The translations under genes were made by a program, and so were the position numbers. DNA of 64,000 bases from Micromonospora sp. NBC_01740 (GTDB taxonomy: Bacteria > Actinomycetota > Actinomycetes > Mycobacteriales > Micromonosporaceae), in the NCBI RefSeq assembly GCF_035920365.1, contig NZ_CP109150.1:5704001-5768000 (forward strand), given 5' to 3'. Below, one piece after another: positions 26,269-35,028 of this stretch. How positions within the stretch are numbered: position 1 is the stretch's first letter; every line of letters begins with the position of its first letter. The notes under the pieces were generated by a model. The model ran no database searches. It worked only from the letters and a program-made list of their open reading frames with translations, and had not been told where the DNA came from.

Positions 26269-27054
26269 GTGTCCCGCCTCGACGTCCGGACGGTCGACCT
26301 GCGGACGATCAACTCGCTGACCAAGTACCCGTCGATCCCCACCTACCACGCCCTGGACAACCGCGACGGCGGGCTGCTGGCGGAGTGCGTGGCGTTCACC
26401 GGGCCGGTCACCCTCACCGAGAAGGTCGACGGAACGAACGCCCGGATCGTCGTGCTGCCCGGCGGCGCGTACCTGATCGGCAGCCGCGAGGAACTGCTGT
26501 ACGCGCGCGGCGACCTGATCGGCAACCCCGCGCTGGGCATCGTGGACGCCCTGCGCGACGTGGCCGAGCGGCTGACGGTCGCGGCGGCGGAGGACCGGAT
26601 CACGGTCTTCTACCTGGAGGTGTACGGCGGCAAGGTCACCGCCGCCTCCCGGCACTACACGGCCGAGCGCCGGGTCGGACACCGGCTCTTCGACGTGGCC
26701 GTGCTGGACGACCCCGCGCCGATGCTCGACTGGCCGACGCAGCGGATCTCGGCCTGGCGCGACGGCGGCGGCCAGCGGTTCCTCGGGGAGGCCGACCTCG
26801 TCGGGCGGGCCGAATCGCTGGGCCTGCCGACGGTGCCCCGGCTGGCCACCATCCCCGCCGAGGAGCTGCCCCGCGACATCGACGGGACGCACACGTTCCT
26901 GACCGCGTACCTGCCCCGGACCCTGGTGGCCCTGGACGGTCCGGCCGGCCGGTCCGAGGGCCTGGTGCTCCGCGCGGCGGACCGCTCGGCCATCGCCAAG
27001 GCGCGGTTCCAGGACTACGAGCGCACCCTGAAGCGTCGCGAGGCCAGGCGCTGA
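26269..27054 (+). CDS. RNA ligase family protein (Rnl2-like nucleotidyltransferase)
   Basis: A 261-residue protein with the ordered motifs of covalent nucleotidyltransferase RNA ligases. Motif I is EKVDGTN with the AMP-accepting Lys near residue 50, motif IIIa-like is FYLEVYGGK, motif IV is SEGLVLRA and motif V ends in AIAKARFQDY. It should ligate or adenylylate RNA ends; the small size suggests a core ligase with no extra domain. The GTG start is chosen for AAGGAG 5-6 nt upstream. It is divergent from an antitoxin-like gene across a 166-nt spacer. No kinase-phosphatase partner is adjacent, so its substrate is unclear. Confidence 0.87.
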   Translation: MSRLDVRTVDLRTINSLTKYPSIPTYHALDNRDGGLLAECVAFTGPVTLTEKVDGTNARIVVLPGGAYLIGSREELLYARGDLIGNPALGIVDALRDVAERLTVAAAEDRITVFYLEVYGGKVTAASRHYTAERRVGHRLFDVAVLDDPAPMLDWPTQRISAWRDGGGQRFLGEADLVGRAESLGLPTVPRLATIPAEELPRDIDGTHTFLTAYLPRTLVALDGPAGRSEGLVLRAADRSAIAKARFQDYERTLKRREARR

Positions 27055-27105
27055 CGACGGTTCGGCGGCGCGCCGGTCGGGCGCGCCGGTCGGGCGCGCC
27101 CGAAC

Positions 27106-27165
27106 GGGCGGGCGGCGGACGGGCGGGCGGCGGACGGGCGGGCGGCGGACGGGCGGGCGGGCGGC
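27106..27165. repeat. 15-bp tandem repeat
   Basis: Three perfect units of GGGCGGGCGGCGGAC (27106-27150) plus a partial, altered fourth follow the RNA ligase gene. It is almost pure G and C with no gene. It probably arose by slippage, and the G-runs could form quadruplex structure. Confidence 0.75.
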
Positions 27166-27247
27166 GGGGGCGTCGACGATCAGGCACCGACCCGCCACCC
27201 GGCGTCACGGGCGCCGGGACGCGACGGGGAAGTCCGGCCCGAACGCC

Positions 27248-27280
27248 TGGACAATTACAGTTAACAATCCTAATAATTGT
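27248..27280 (+). promoter_or_regulatory. Chitinase promoter with overlapping inverted repeat
   Basis: TGGACA at 27248-27253 and TAATAA at 27271-27276 are separated by exactly 17 nt, a good vegetative promoter in a locally AT-rich island. An inverted repeat ACAATTA / TAATTGT (27251-27257 and 27274-27280) spans the same bases, so a repressor could block it. Expected start of transcription is near 27283, about 40 nt before the ATG. Confidence 0.55.
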
Positions 27281-27321
27281 GCATCCGTCGATCCGACGGC
27301 CCTCGTACCCGGGAGGTCCGG

Positions 27322-28884
27322 ATGCGTCGCCCTGCCCGAAACCTGCTGCTGGCCGCCGTCGCGGCCCTCGCCACCGTCACCGCCACCACGCTGACCCTCG
27401 CCGCGCCGGCCCAGGCCGCCGGCCCGACCGCCACCTTCGTCAAGACCGCCGACTGGGGCACCGGATGGGAGGGCCGCTACACCGTCACCAACGGCGGCCC
27501 GGCCACCATCACCGGCTGGCAGGTGGCCTTCACCCTGCCCGCGGGCACCACGCTCGGCTCCTACTGGGACGCCACCGTCAGCAGCGTCGGCCAGCGGCAC
27601 ACCTTCACCAACCGCTCCTGGAACGGCACCGTGGCCCCCGGCGCCTCGGTGTCGTTCGGCTTCCTGGCCACCGGCTCCGGTTCCCCCACCAACTGCACGC
27701 TCAACGGCGCACCCTGCTCGGGCGGCACGCCCACCACCCCGCCGACCACGGCACCGCCCACGACCGCTCCGCCGACCACGGCGCCGCCGACCACCCCACC
27801 GCCCACCACGCCTCCGCCGACCACACCGCCACCGACCACGCCGCCGCCGACGGGTGGGCTGCCCCGGCACGCGCTGATCGGCTACCTGCACGCCAGCTTC
27901 GCCAACGGCTCGGGCTACCTGCGGATGGCCGACGTGCCCGCCGACTGGGACATCATCAACCTCGCCTTCGGCGAACCCACCACGGTCACCTCGGGCGACA
28001 TCCGGTTCCAGCTCTGCCCGGCGGCCGAGTGCCCGGGCGTCGAGACCGAGGCCGAGTTCATCGCCGCGATCCGCGCCAAGCAGGCACAGGGCAAGAAGGT
28101 GCTGCTCTCCATCGGCGGGCAGAACGGCCAGGTCCAGCTCACCACGACCGCCGCCCGGGACACCTTCGTCCGGTCGGTGGCGGCCATCATCGACCGGTAC
28201 GGCCTCAACGGGCTCGACATCGACTTCGAGGGCCACTCGCTCTACCTGAACACCGGGGACACCGACTTCCGCAACCCGACCACGCCGGTGATCGTCAACC
28301 TGATCTCCGCGATCCGCACCCTCAAGCAGCGGTACGGGGCGGGCTTCGTGCTCACGATGGCGCCGGAGACGTTCTTCGTCCAGCTCGGCTACCAGTACTA
28401 CGGTTCGGGCCCGTGGGGCGGGCAGGACCCGCGCGCCGGGTCGTACCTGCCGGTGATCCACGCGCTGCGCAACGACATCACCGTGCTGCACGTGCAGGAC
28501 TACAACTCGGGGCCGATCATGGGGCTCGACAACCAGTACCACACCATGGGCAGCGCGGACTTCCACATCGCGATGACCGACATGCTGCTCGCCGGCTTCC
28601 CCGTCGCCGGCAACGCCGACCGCGTCTTCCCGCCGCTGCGTGAGGACCAGGTGGCCTTCGGCGCCCCCTCCTCCCCCAGCGCCGGCAACGGCTACCTCGC
28701 CCCGGCCGGGGTGCAGGCCGCGGTGACCTGCCTGGTGAAGGGGCAGGGCTGCGGCCCGTACACCCCCCGCAGCGGCACCAACCCCGCCCTCCGGGGCCTG
28801 ATGACCTGGTCGATCAACTGGGACCGGTTCTACGCCTGGGAGTTCCGCCTGAGCCACGGCCCGTTCCTGCGGTCGCTGCCCTGA
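27322..28884 (+). CDS. Secreted chitinase: CBM2 plus GH18
   Basis: A 520-residue secreted enzyme. The signal peptide ends about residue 33 (LAAPAQAA). A CBM2-type carbohydrate-binding module covers about 34-132 with exposed-Trp strands (ADWGTGWEGRYTVTN, NRSWNGTVAPGASVSFGF). A Pro/Thr linker (about 136-178) of PPTT units joins it to a GH18 barrel. The catalytic motif is NGLDIDFE at 296-303; the usual first Asp is Asn, while D299, D301 and catalytic E303 are kept. LLSIGGQNG and MTWSINWD are other GH18 blocks. The ATG has GGGAGG at good spacing. It should hydrolyse chitin outside the cell. Confidence 0.94.
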   Translation: MRRPARNLLLAAVAALATVTATTLTLAAPAQAAGPTATFVKTADWGTGWEGRYTVTNGGPATITGWQVAFTLPAGTTLGSYWDATVSSVGQRHTFTNRSWNGTVAPGASVSFGFLATGSGSPTNCTLNGAPCSGGTPTTPPTTAPPTTAPPTTAPPTTPPPTTPPPTTPPPTTPPPTGGLPRHALIGYLHASFANGSGYLRMADVPADWDIINLAFGEPTTVTSGDIRFQLCPAAECPGVETEAEFIAAIRAKQAQGKKVLLSIGGQNGQVQLTTTAARDTFVRSVAAIIDRYGLNGLDIDFEGHSLYLNTGDTDFRNPTTPVIVNLISAIRTLKQRYGAGFVLTMAPETFFVQLGYQYYGSGPWGGQDPRAGSYLPVIHALRNDITVLHVQDYNSGPIMGLDNQYHTMGSADFHIAMTDMLLAGFPVAGNADRVFPPLREDQVAFGAPSSPSAGNGYLAPAGVQAAVTCLVKGQGCGPYTPRSGTNPALRGLMTWSINWDRFYAWEFRLSHGPFLRSLP

Positions 28885-28888
28885 GCCG

Positions 28889-28926
28889 GTGCCGCCGCCC
28901 GGGTCACCCGGCCCGGGCGGCGGCAC
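28889..28926 (+). terminator. Strong hairpin after the chitinase gene
   Basis: A perfect 15-bp stem (28889-28903 with 28912-28926, GTGCCGCCGCCCGGG and its complement) with an 8-nt loop begins 5 nt after the chitinase stop. It is a clear GC-type terminator. Confidence 0.85.
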
Positions 28927-29127
28927 GGCCACCGACTCCGGCGGTTGCCTGCCGCCCCCAATCCGGTTGCGCCGGGGGCCGGCCCGGTCCACGCTGCCCT
29001 CGCGGGGCGACGGGCCGCACTGGCCGCCCGACACAGGTCGTCCCCGGTGGTACGTCCCGCACATCGGGGCCGGACCGCCGGGCCGCCCCCCGGGCGGGCG
29101 CTGCGGCATCGGGGACGGGGAGGCGGA

Positions 29128-29715
29128 GTGCGGAGCATCGGTGACCTGGCGCCCGGGACCGACGCGCGGACGGTGGTGCTCGTCGAGGGGCCGAGCGACC
29201 GGGTCGCCCTGGAGACCCTCGCCGCGCGCCGCGGCCGGGACCTCGGCGCCGAGGGCGTACGGGTGGTGGCCATGGGCGGCGCGACGAACGTCGGCCACTT
29301 CCTCGACCAGCTCGGCCCGGCGGGACGCGGCCTGCGGTTGGCGGGCCTCTACGACGAGGCCGAGGAGGGCTACTTCCGGCGCGGGCTGGAACGCTGCGGC
29401 TTCGGCGTCGACCTGTCCCGGGCCGACCTGACGGCCCTCGGGTTCCACGTCTGCGTGGCCGACCTGGAGGACGAACTGATCCGGGCGGTCGGCGTCGCCG
29501 GGGTGCGGGCGGTGCTCGCCGCCGAGGGCGAGCTGCGCTCGTTCGACCTGTTCCAGCGGCAGCCGGCGCAGCGGGGTCGGGCCGTCGAGGCGCAGTTGCG
29601 CCGGTTCCTCGGCACCCGGTCCGGCCGCAAGAGCGCGTACGCGCGGCTGCTGGTGCAGGCGTTGGAGCCGGACCGGGTGCCCCGCTCACTCGACGCGGTG
29701 CTCGCCGGCGTCTGA
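29128..29715 (+). CDS. TOPRIM-domain protein (OLD-nuclease-like, solitary)
   Basis: A 195-residue protein. The N-terminal half is TOPRIM-like: TVVLVEGPSDRVALETLAAR has the conserved Glu and the S-D pair, and GLRLAGLYDEAEEGYFRRGL supplies the D-x-E-type acidic strand. In OLD-family proteins this domain follows an ABC-type ATPase, but no ATPase is fused or adjacent here. The C-terminal part is helical. The GTG start follows GGGGAGG. It probably binds Mg and cuts or handles nucleic acid. The 3' end overlaps the convergent GNAT gene by 30 nt. Confidence 0.8.
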   Translation: MRSIGDLAPGTDARTVVLVEGPSDRVALETLAARRGRDLGAEGVRVVAMGGATNVGHFLDQLGPAGRGLRLAGLYDEAEEGYFRRGLERCGFGVDLSRADLTALGFHVCVADLEDELIRAVGVAGVRAVLAAEGELRSFDLFQRQPAQRGRAVEAQLRRFLGTRSGRKSAYARLLVQALEPDRVPRSLDAVLAGV

Positions 29716-30261
29716 CCGGAAGCCGCGCCACTCGGGCGCCAGCACCGACCACACCTCGATGTCGATCCGCCCGGCCGGCCCTGGATAGACCTGGCGCAGC
29801 GTCCCGTCGTGACGCATGCCGAGCCGCCGGGCGGTGGCGATGCTGCGGGTGTTGTCCGGCTTGGTGCGCCACTCGACGCGGTGGATGCCGCGTTCCCGTA
29901 CCGCCCAGTCGACGAGCCGGCCGACCGCCCGGCTGACCAGCCCGTGTCCCTCGCCGGCGGGCTCCAGCCAGCAGCCCGCCTCGCAGCCGCCCGACGCCAC
30001 GTCGAACGAGACGAACATGACCCCGCCGACCAGGGTGCCTCGCCGCCAGATGCCCCAGATGCCGCCGGCGTCGCGCGCCCACAGGTCCGCGTAGCGCTGA
30101 AGCACGGCCCGGGCACCGGCCAGGTCGTCGACCAGGAACGAGGGCGACACCCAGGGCGCGATGTGCGTACGGGCCCGGTCGAGGTGGGCGAGGAACTCCT
30201 CGGCCCGCCAGGGCTCCAGGGGACGCAGTTCCACGTCCTCGGTCAGGGACAGGGCGAACAC
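29686..30261 (-). CDS. GNAT N-acetyltransferase (RimJ/RimL type)
   Basis: A 191-residue GNAT enzyme. LRPLEPWRAEEFLAHLDRAR is the RimJ/RimL-like N-terminus, GCWLEPAGEGHGLVSRAV is the acetyl-CoA pyrophosphate loop (motif A, here with G-x-G) and NTRSIATARRLGMRHDG is motif B. The GTG start is chosen for a GGAGG site 6 nt upstream; an upstream in-frame start reaches into the PadR promoter. Such enzymes acetylate amino groups of proteins or small molecules. Target unknown. Confidence 0.88.
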   Translation of the reverse strand: MFALSLTEDVELRPLEPWRAEEFLAHLDRARTHIAPWVSPSFLVDDLAGARAVLQRYADLWARDAGGIWGIWRRGTLVGGVMFVSFDVASGGCEAGCWLEPAGEGHGLVSRAVGRLVDWAVRERGIHRVEWRTKPDNTRSIATARRLGMRHDGTLRQVYPGPAGRIDIEVWSVLAPEWRGFRSDAGEHRVE

Positions 30262-30301
30262 GGTGACCTCCGATGCAGACGGTTGAGCGGGCAATGTACC
30301 G

Positions 30302-30334
30302 CTATACACTCCGGGTATACGCGGTGTGTATAGT
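30302..30334 (+). promoter_or_regulatory. PadR operator and overlapping -10 box
   Basis: Perfect 8-bp arms CTATACAC (30302-30309) and GTGTATAG (30326-30333) flank a central GTATAC (30315-30320), itself a palindrome. TATAGT (30329-30334) is a -10 hexamer ending 7 nt before the PadR ATG, so the mRNA is probably leaderless. A regulator bound here would repress the PadR-ABC operon and perhaps the divergent GNAT gene. Confidence 0.7.
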
Positions 30335-30341
30335 CGCCGGC

Positions 30342-30866
30342 ATGTCGATCGGACAGACCTTCCTGGGCCTCCTCGAGGCCACCCCCCGCCACGGTTACGA
30401 CATCAAACGCCTCTACGACGAGCGCTTCGGTCACGCCCGCCCGCTCGCGTACGGGCAGGTCTACGCCACCCTGTCCCGGCTGCTGCGCGGCGGCCTCGTC
30501 GAGGTGGAGGCGGTGGAGCCCGGCGAGGGCCCGGAACGCAAGCGGTACGCGATCACCGAGGCGGGCGTCACGGACGTGGCGCAGTGGCTGGCCCGGGCCG
30601 AGAAACCCGAGCCGTACCTGCAGAGCACCCTCTACACCAAGGTGGTGCTGGCCCTGCTGACCGGCCGCCCCGCCGCCGACGTGCTCGACGTGCAGCGCGC
30701 CGAGCACCTGCGGATGATGCGCGAGCTGACCCGCCGCAAGCGCGACGGCGACCTCGCCGAGCAGCTGGTCTGCGACCACGCGCTGTTCCACCTGGAGGCC
30801 GACCTGCGCTGGCTGGAGCTGACCGCCGCCCGCCTCGACGAGCTGGCTGCGACGGTGCGGTCGTGA
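30342..30866 (+). CDS. PadR-family transcriptional repressor
   Basis: A 174-residue PadR protein with the winged-helix core IGQTFLGLLEATPRHGYDIKRLYDE and LAYGQVYATLSRLLRGGLVE, plus a wing KRYAITEAG. A C-terminal coiled-helix domain (about 85-170) gives dimerisation. The ATG is selected because TATAGT ends 7 nt upstream. It is coupled to the ABC ATPase by a 4-nt overlap. PadR genes in this arrangement sense a drug or lipid and derepress the adjacent exporter; the ligand is unknown. Confidence 0.93.
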   Translation: MSIGQTFLGLLEATPRHGYDIKRLYDERFGHARPLAYGQVYATLSRLLRGGLVEVEAVEPGEGPERKRYAITEAGVTDVAQWLARAEKPEPYLQSTLYTKVVLALLTGRPAADVLDVQRAEHLRMMRELTRRKRDGDLAEQLVCDHALFHLEADLRWLELTAARLDELAATVRS

Positions 30867-31543
30867 ACGCCCCGCTGCTGCTCGCCGAGGACCTGCACCG
30901 CTCGTTCGGCCCGACCCGGGCGCTCGCCGGGGCGAGCATGCGCGTCCACCCGGGCGAGGTGCTGGCCGTGATGGGCTCCTCGGGCTCCGGCAAGTCCACG
31001 CTGCTGCACTGCCTCGCCGGCATCGCCCGGCCCGACTCCGGCCGGGTCCGCTACGCCGGCCGTGACCTCGCCGCCCTGAGCGACGCCGAGCGCAGCGCGC
31101 TGCGCCGCGAGGAGTTCGGCTTCGTCTTCCAGTTCGGCCAGCTCGTACCGGAGCTGACCTGCCTGGAGAACGTCGCGCTGCCACTGCGGCTGGGCCGGGT
31201 CGGTCGGCGCGAGGCGGAGCGGCGGGCCGCCGAGTGGCTGGACCGCCTGGAGGTCGCCGAGGTGGCCGGCAAGCGGCCCGGCGAGGTCTCGGGCGGGCAG
31301 GGGCAGCGGGTGGCGGTCGCCCGGGCACTGGTCACCCGGCCACGGGTGGTCTTCGCCGACGAGCCGACCGGCGCGCTCGACTCGCTCAACGGCGAGCGGG
31401 TCATGCGGCTGCTCACCGCCGCCGCCCGGGACACCGGGGCGGCCGTGGTGCTGGTGACGCACGAGGCGCGGGTCGCCGCGTACTCCGATCGGGAGATCGT
31501 GGTCCGCGACGGCCGCACCCGGGACCTGGAGGTCGCGGCGTGA
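30863..31543 (+). CDS. ABC transporter ATPase (MacB/LolD type)
   Basis: A 226-residue ATPase. Walker A is GSSGSGKS, the Q-loop is FQFGQ, the signature is VSGGQGQR and Walker B is VVFADEPTGALD, with H in LVTHE. The ADEPTGALDS sequence is typical of MacB/LolD/FtsE-like exporters that work with large FtsX-type permeases. GTG start and stop overlap PadR and the permease by 4 nt. Together the three genes make a self-regulated export or membrane-remodelling unit. Confidence 0.95.
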   Translation: MNAPLLLAEDLHRSFGPTRALAGASMRVHPGEVLAVMGSSGSGKSTLLHCLAGIARPDSGRVRYAGRDLAALSDAERSALRREEFGFVFQFGQLVPELTCLENVALPLRLGRVGRREAERRAAEWLDRLEVAEVAGKRPGEVSGGQGQRVAVARALVTRPRVVFADEPTGALDSLNGERVMRLLTAAARDTGAAVVLVTHEARVAAYSDREIVVRDGRTRDLEVAA

Positions 31544-33816
31544 CGCGGCTGCGCGACCGCGCGGCCGACCTGAGCATGGGCGCGCGGATGGCGTTCACGG
31601 GCGGCCGGGACGGCTGGCTGCGGGCGGTGCTCACGGCGGTCGGCGTCGGGGTGGGGGTGGCGATGCTGCTGCTCGCCGCCGCGGTGCCCGGCGCGCTGGA
31701 CGCCCGGCAGGCGCGCGGCGACGCCCGCGACGACCTGCGGATGGGCGAGAAGATCCCGGCCGCCGCGAACACCGTGCTGATCCGCCAGACCGACACCGAG
31801 TTCCGGGGGCAACCGGTGCGTGGCCGGGTGCTGCGGCCCGAAGGGCCGGCCGCGCCGGCGCCGCCCGGGGTGGCCGCGCTGCCCCGCGCTGGCGAGGTGC
31901 TGGTCTCCCCCGCCCTGCGCGACCTGCTCGGCTCCGCCGACGGCGCGCTGTTCGCCCCCCGCCTCGGCGGGGCCACGGTCACCGGCGTCATCGCCGACGA
32001 GGGGCTGGCCGGTCCCCGCGAGCTGGCCTACTACCTGGGCAGCGACACCCTCGCCGCCGACGACGCGACCCGGCTGGACGCGTTCGGCGGCGGGCTGCCC
32101 GGCGAGGCCTTCGACCCGGTGCTGGTGGTGCTGGTGGTCGTCATCTTCGTGGTCCTCCTGCTACCCATCGCCGTGTTCCTGGGCGCGGCCGTGCGGTTCG
32201 GCGGTGAGCGGCGCGACCGGCGGCTGGCCGCGCTGCGGCTGGTCGGCGCCGACGCCGCGATGGTCCGCCGGATCGCCGCCGGGGAGGCCGCCGCCGGCGC
32301 CCTGCTCGGCGTCGCGGCCGGCGGCGTGCTCTTCGCGCTCGGCCGGCAGGTGGTGCCGCTGGTCACCCTCATGGACCTCAGCGTGTACGCCGCCGACGTG
32401 CGCCCGCCGCTGCCGCTGGTGGCCGCCGTCGCGCTGGCGGTGCCGGCGCTCGCCGTCGTGGTGACGCTGGTGTCGATGCGCGCCGTGCTGGTCGAGCCGC
32501 TCGGGGTGACCCGGCGGGCCACGCCGGTGCGCCGGCGGCTGGTGTGGCGGCTGCTGCTGCCGGCCGCCGGGCTCGGGCTGCTGCTGGCCGGCGCGGCCGG
32601 GGTCGCGCCGCTGGGCGGCGAGCGGCAGACCGCCGCCGGCGCCGTGCTCCTGCTGGCCGGCGTGGTCACCCTGCTCCCCTGGCTCACCGACCTGCTCGTA
32701 CGCCGGCTGCGCGGCGGCCCGGTCGCGTGGCAGCTCGCAGTGCGCCGCCTCCAGCTCGACAGCGCCGCCTCCGCGCGGCTGGTCAACGGCATCGCGGTCG
32801 CCGTGGCGGGCACCATCGGATTGCAGATGCTCTTCGCCGGTGTCGCCGGCCGGTTCACCTTCGACACCGGCCAGGACACCTCCCGGGCCCAGGTGCAGGT
32901 GCAGTTCTTCCCGCGGTCGGACACGGCGGCGGGGCTGGACCGCCTGGCCGACGCGCCCGGGGTCACCGCCAGCCACGCCACCCTGACCACCCAGGTCACT
33001 GCGGCTAGTGGGGGGTACGGCACGCTGCGGATCGGCGACTGCGCGGCGCTGGCCGAGTTCGCCCGGCTCGACCGGTGCGCCGACGGCGACGTTTTCCTGG
33101 TCCGCGATTCCGAGGGCCAGCCGGCCGGCATCGGGCCGGGCGCGACGGTCGCGGTCGCGGGCGTCGACGGGGTGACCTGGCAGGTCCCCCGCACCACCCG
33201 GGAGGCCCCCGTCCGCGCCGACCCGTCCGGCTACCAGCAGGCCGGCCTGCTGGTCACCCCCGGTGCGGTCGACGCCGCCCGGCTGGGCCCGCTGGGCGCG
33301 GACGCGTACCTGCGGCTCGCGGCCGACCAGCCGGACGCGGTGGAGCACGTCCGCAACGCCGCCGCCGGCGTCGACCCGTACGCCTCGGTGCTCACGCTGA
33401 CCGAGAACCGCCAGGCCAGCCAGTTCGTCAACGTCCAACGCGGCCTCTACGTCGGCGCGGTGGTCACCCTGCTGCTGATCGGGGCCAGCATGCTGGTCGG
33501 CGTGCTGGAGCAGCTGCGGGAGCGCCGCCGGCTGCTGGCGATGCTGGTCGCGGTGGGCACCCGGCGCTCCACGCTGAGCTGGTCGGTGCTGTGGCAGAGC
33601 GCCGTTCCGGTGGTGATCGGGCTCGCCCTGGCGGTGGTGTTCGGCCTCGCCCTCGGCGCGGTGCTGCTGCGCATGGTGCAGACGCCGGTCACGGTCGCCT
33701 GGCCGGCGCTGGGCATCTCCACCGGCCTCGGGGCGGCGGTCGTGCTGCTGGTCACCGGGCTCAGCCTGCCGGTGCTGTGGCGGCTCACCCGACCCGACGG
33801 CATCCGCACGGAGTGA
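31540..33816 (+). CDS. FtsX/MacB-type ABC permease
   Basis: A 758-residue membrane protein with one N-terminal span (VLTAVGVGVGVAMLLLAAAVPG), two FtsX-like blocks of three to four spans each (about 195-420 and 605-750) and two extracytoplasmic domains. Conserved FtsX features include RRDRRLAALRLVGADAAMVRRIAAGEA and RERRRLLAMLVAVGTRRSTLSWSVLWQS. The GTG overlaps the ATPase stop. It probably exports a lipophilic compound or peptide, or extracts lipids. The repeated arrangement fits the duplicated-FtsX permeases of actinobacteria. Confidence 0.92.
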   Translation: MTRLRDRAADLSMGARMAFTGGRDGWLRAVLTAVGVGVGVAMLLLAAAVPGALDARQARGDARDDLRMGEKIPAAANTVLIRQTDTEFRGQPVRGRVLRPEGPAAPAPPGVAALPRAGEVLVSPALRDLLGSADGALFAPRLGGATVTGVIADEGLAGPRELAYYLGSDTLAADDATRLDAFGGGLPGEAFDPVLVVLVVVIFVVLLLPIAVFLGAAVRFGGERRDRRLAALRLVGADAAMVRRIAAGEAAAGALLGVAAGGVLFALGRQVVPLVTLMDLSVYAADVRPPLPLVAAVALAVPALAVVVTLVSMRAVLVEPLGVTRRATPVRRRLVWRLLLPAAGLGLLLAGAAGVAPLGGERQTAAGAVLLLAGVVTLLPWLTDLLVRRLRGGPVAWQLAVRRLQLDSAASARLVNGIAVAVAGTIGLQMLFAGVAGRFTFDTGQDTSRAQVQVQFFPRSDTAAGLDRLADAPGVTASHATLTTQVTAASGGYGTLRIGDCAALAEFARLDRCADGDVFLVRDSEGQPAGIGPGATVAVAGVDGVTWQVPRTTREAPVRADPSGYQQAGLLVTPGAVDAARLGPLGADAYLRLAADQPDAVEHVRNAAAGVDPYASVLTLTENRQASQFVNVQRGLYVGAVVTLLLIGASMLVGVLEQLRERRRLLAMLVAVGTRRSTLSWSVLWQSAVPVVIGLALAVVFGLALGAVLLRMVQTPVTVAWPALGISTGLGAAVVLLVTGLSLPVLWRLTRPDGIRTE

Positions 33817-33820
33817 TCCT

Positions 33821-33850
33821 CCGCCGGGTGCACCGCGGTGCGCCCGGCGG
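33821..33850. terminator. Hairpin between convergent operons
   Basis: Arms at 33821-33834 and 33837-33850 (CCGCCGGGTGCACC and its near complement, one G-U pair) form a compact GC-rich hairpin between the permease stop and the stop of the convergent glcF-like gene. Confidence 0.65.
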
Positions 33851-33867
33851 CGGCGCCGGCCGGCCGG

Positions 33868-35028
33868 CTACGGCGACTCGACGCGGGCGAGCAGCTCGGC
33901 GAGGTGCACGGCCCGTACGGCCGACCGGCGCCGGCGCAGCCCCGTGCGCAACTGGCGCAGGCAGCCCGGGTTGACGGCCACCACCAGGTCGACGCCGGCG
34001 GCCTCGATCTCGTCGAGCTTCGCGTCCAGGATCCGCCTGGAGTCCTTCGGCCGCAGCAGGGAGTACGTGCCGGCGGCGCCACAGCAGGCGGCCGCCGAGG
34101 GCAGCTCGACGTAGTCGGCGACCTGGCGCAGCAGCATCCGGGGCTCGGCGAAGACGCCGAGGCCGTTGCGCAGGTGGCAGGAGTCCTGGAGGGTGACCCG
34201 GGCGCGTCGGCCGCCCACCCGCAGTTCCGCCCCGGCGGGCCGGTCGGCGAGCCAGGTGGACAGCTCGCGCACCCGGTCCCGGCCGAGCACGGAGGCGAGG
34301 TGCGCGGCGCAGCCGCCGGAGGTGGTGACGATGGTGCCCGGCAGGTCCGCGCCGAGCCGCTCGGCCAGCCGCTCGCCCCCGGCCAGGTCGCCGTTGTGCG
34401 CGTGCAGCGCGCCGCAGCAGCCCTGCGCGGTGGGGACGGCCAGCTCGGGGGCGAGCGCGCGCGCCGCCCGGCTGACCGCCGGGTAGAGGCCCCGCTCGAC
34501 GCAGCCCAGCATGAGCTGCGCGCCCGCCCCGCCTGCGGCGGCGGATCCGGGGGCCGCCGCCGGCGCGGGTGCCGCACCCGAGGCCGGCGCGCTCAGGGCC
34601 GACGCGGCCGGGGCCGACGGGGGCGGGGCCGGGGTGACGGCGCGGCCGCGGGCGGCGCGGCGGACGAGGCCGGACAGCCGCAGCAGCCACCGCTGCTCGA
34701 CCAGCAGCATCAGCGCCCGGGCCACAAGCGGTCGCCGCCAGCCCCGCCACTGGTGCACCCGCCACTGCTCCAGCAGGCTGCCGTACTCCACCCCGGCCGG
34801 GCAGACCGGCTCGCAGGCCCGGCAGCCCAGGCAGAACGAGGACTCCTCGGCGAGGGTGCCGTCGTCCGGGGGCAGGGTGCCGTCCTGCAACGCCCGCATC
34901 AGCGTGATCCGGCCGCGCGGCGAGGACGCCTCGTCGCCGGTCATCGCGTACGTCGGGCAGGCCGGCAGACAGAACCCGCAGGAGATGCAGCGGGACAGCT
35001 GCTCCGGGTCGAACACGTCGCCGGTCAT
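33868..35028 (-). CDS. glcF: Glycolate oxidase iron-sulfur subunit-like protein
   Basis: A 386-residue protein. Two 4Fe-4S motifs near the N-terminus, CISCGFCLPACP (from residue 14) and CLGCRACEPVCP (from about 66), are followed by two CCG-type domains (LMLGCVERGLYP to GCCGALHAHNGD, and DSCHLRNG to ACCGAAGTYS). A Pro/Ala-rich linker lies near 132-165. It passes electrons from the FAD subunit to a membrane acceptor. The ATG overlaps the glcD stop by 4 nt. A GlcE subunit is absent, so a two-subunit lactate or glycolate dehydrogenase is equally likely. Confidence 0.9.
   Translation of the reverse strand: MTGDVFDPEQLSRCISCGFCLPACPTYAMTGDEASSPRGRITLMRALQDGTLPPDDGTLAEESSFCLGCRACEPVCPAGVEYGSLLEQWRVHQWRGWRRPLVARALMLLVEQRWLLRLSGLVRRAARGRAVTPAPPPSAPAASALSAPASGAAPAPAAAPGSAAAGGAGAQLMLGCVERGLYPAVSRAARALAPELAVPTAQGCCGALHAHNGDLAGGERLAERLGADLPGTIVTTSGGCAAHLASVLGRDRVRELSTWLADRPAGAELRVGGRRARVTLQDSCHLRNGLGVFAEPRMLLRQVADYVELPSAAACCGAAGTYSLLRPKDSRRILDAKLDEIEAAGVDLVVAVNPGCLRQLRTGLRRRRSAVRAVHLAELLARVESP

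Noticed and set aside
27055..27247. Continuation of the RNA ligase frame or a small gene
   Set aside because: The stretch is mostly a 15-bp G/C tandem repeat and contains no supported frame.
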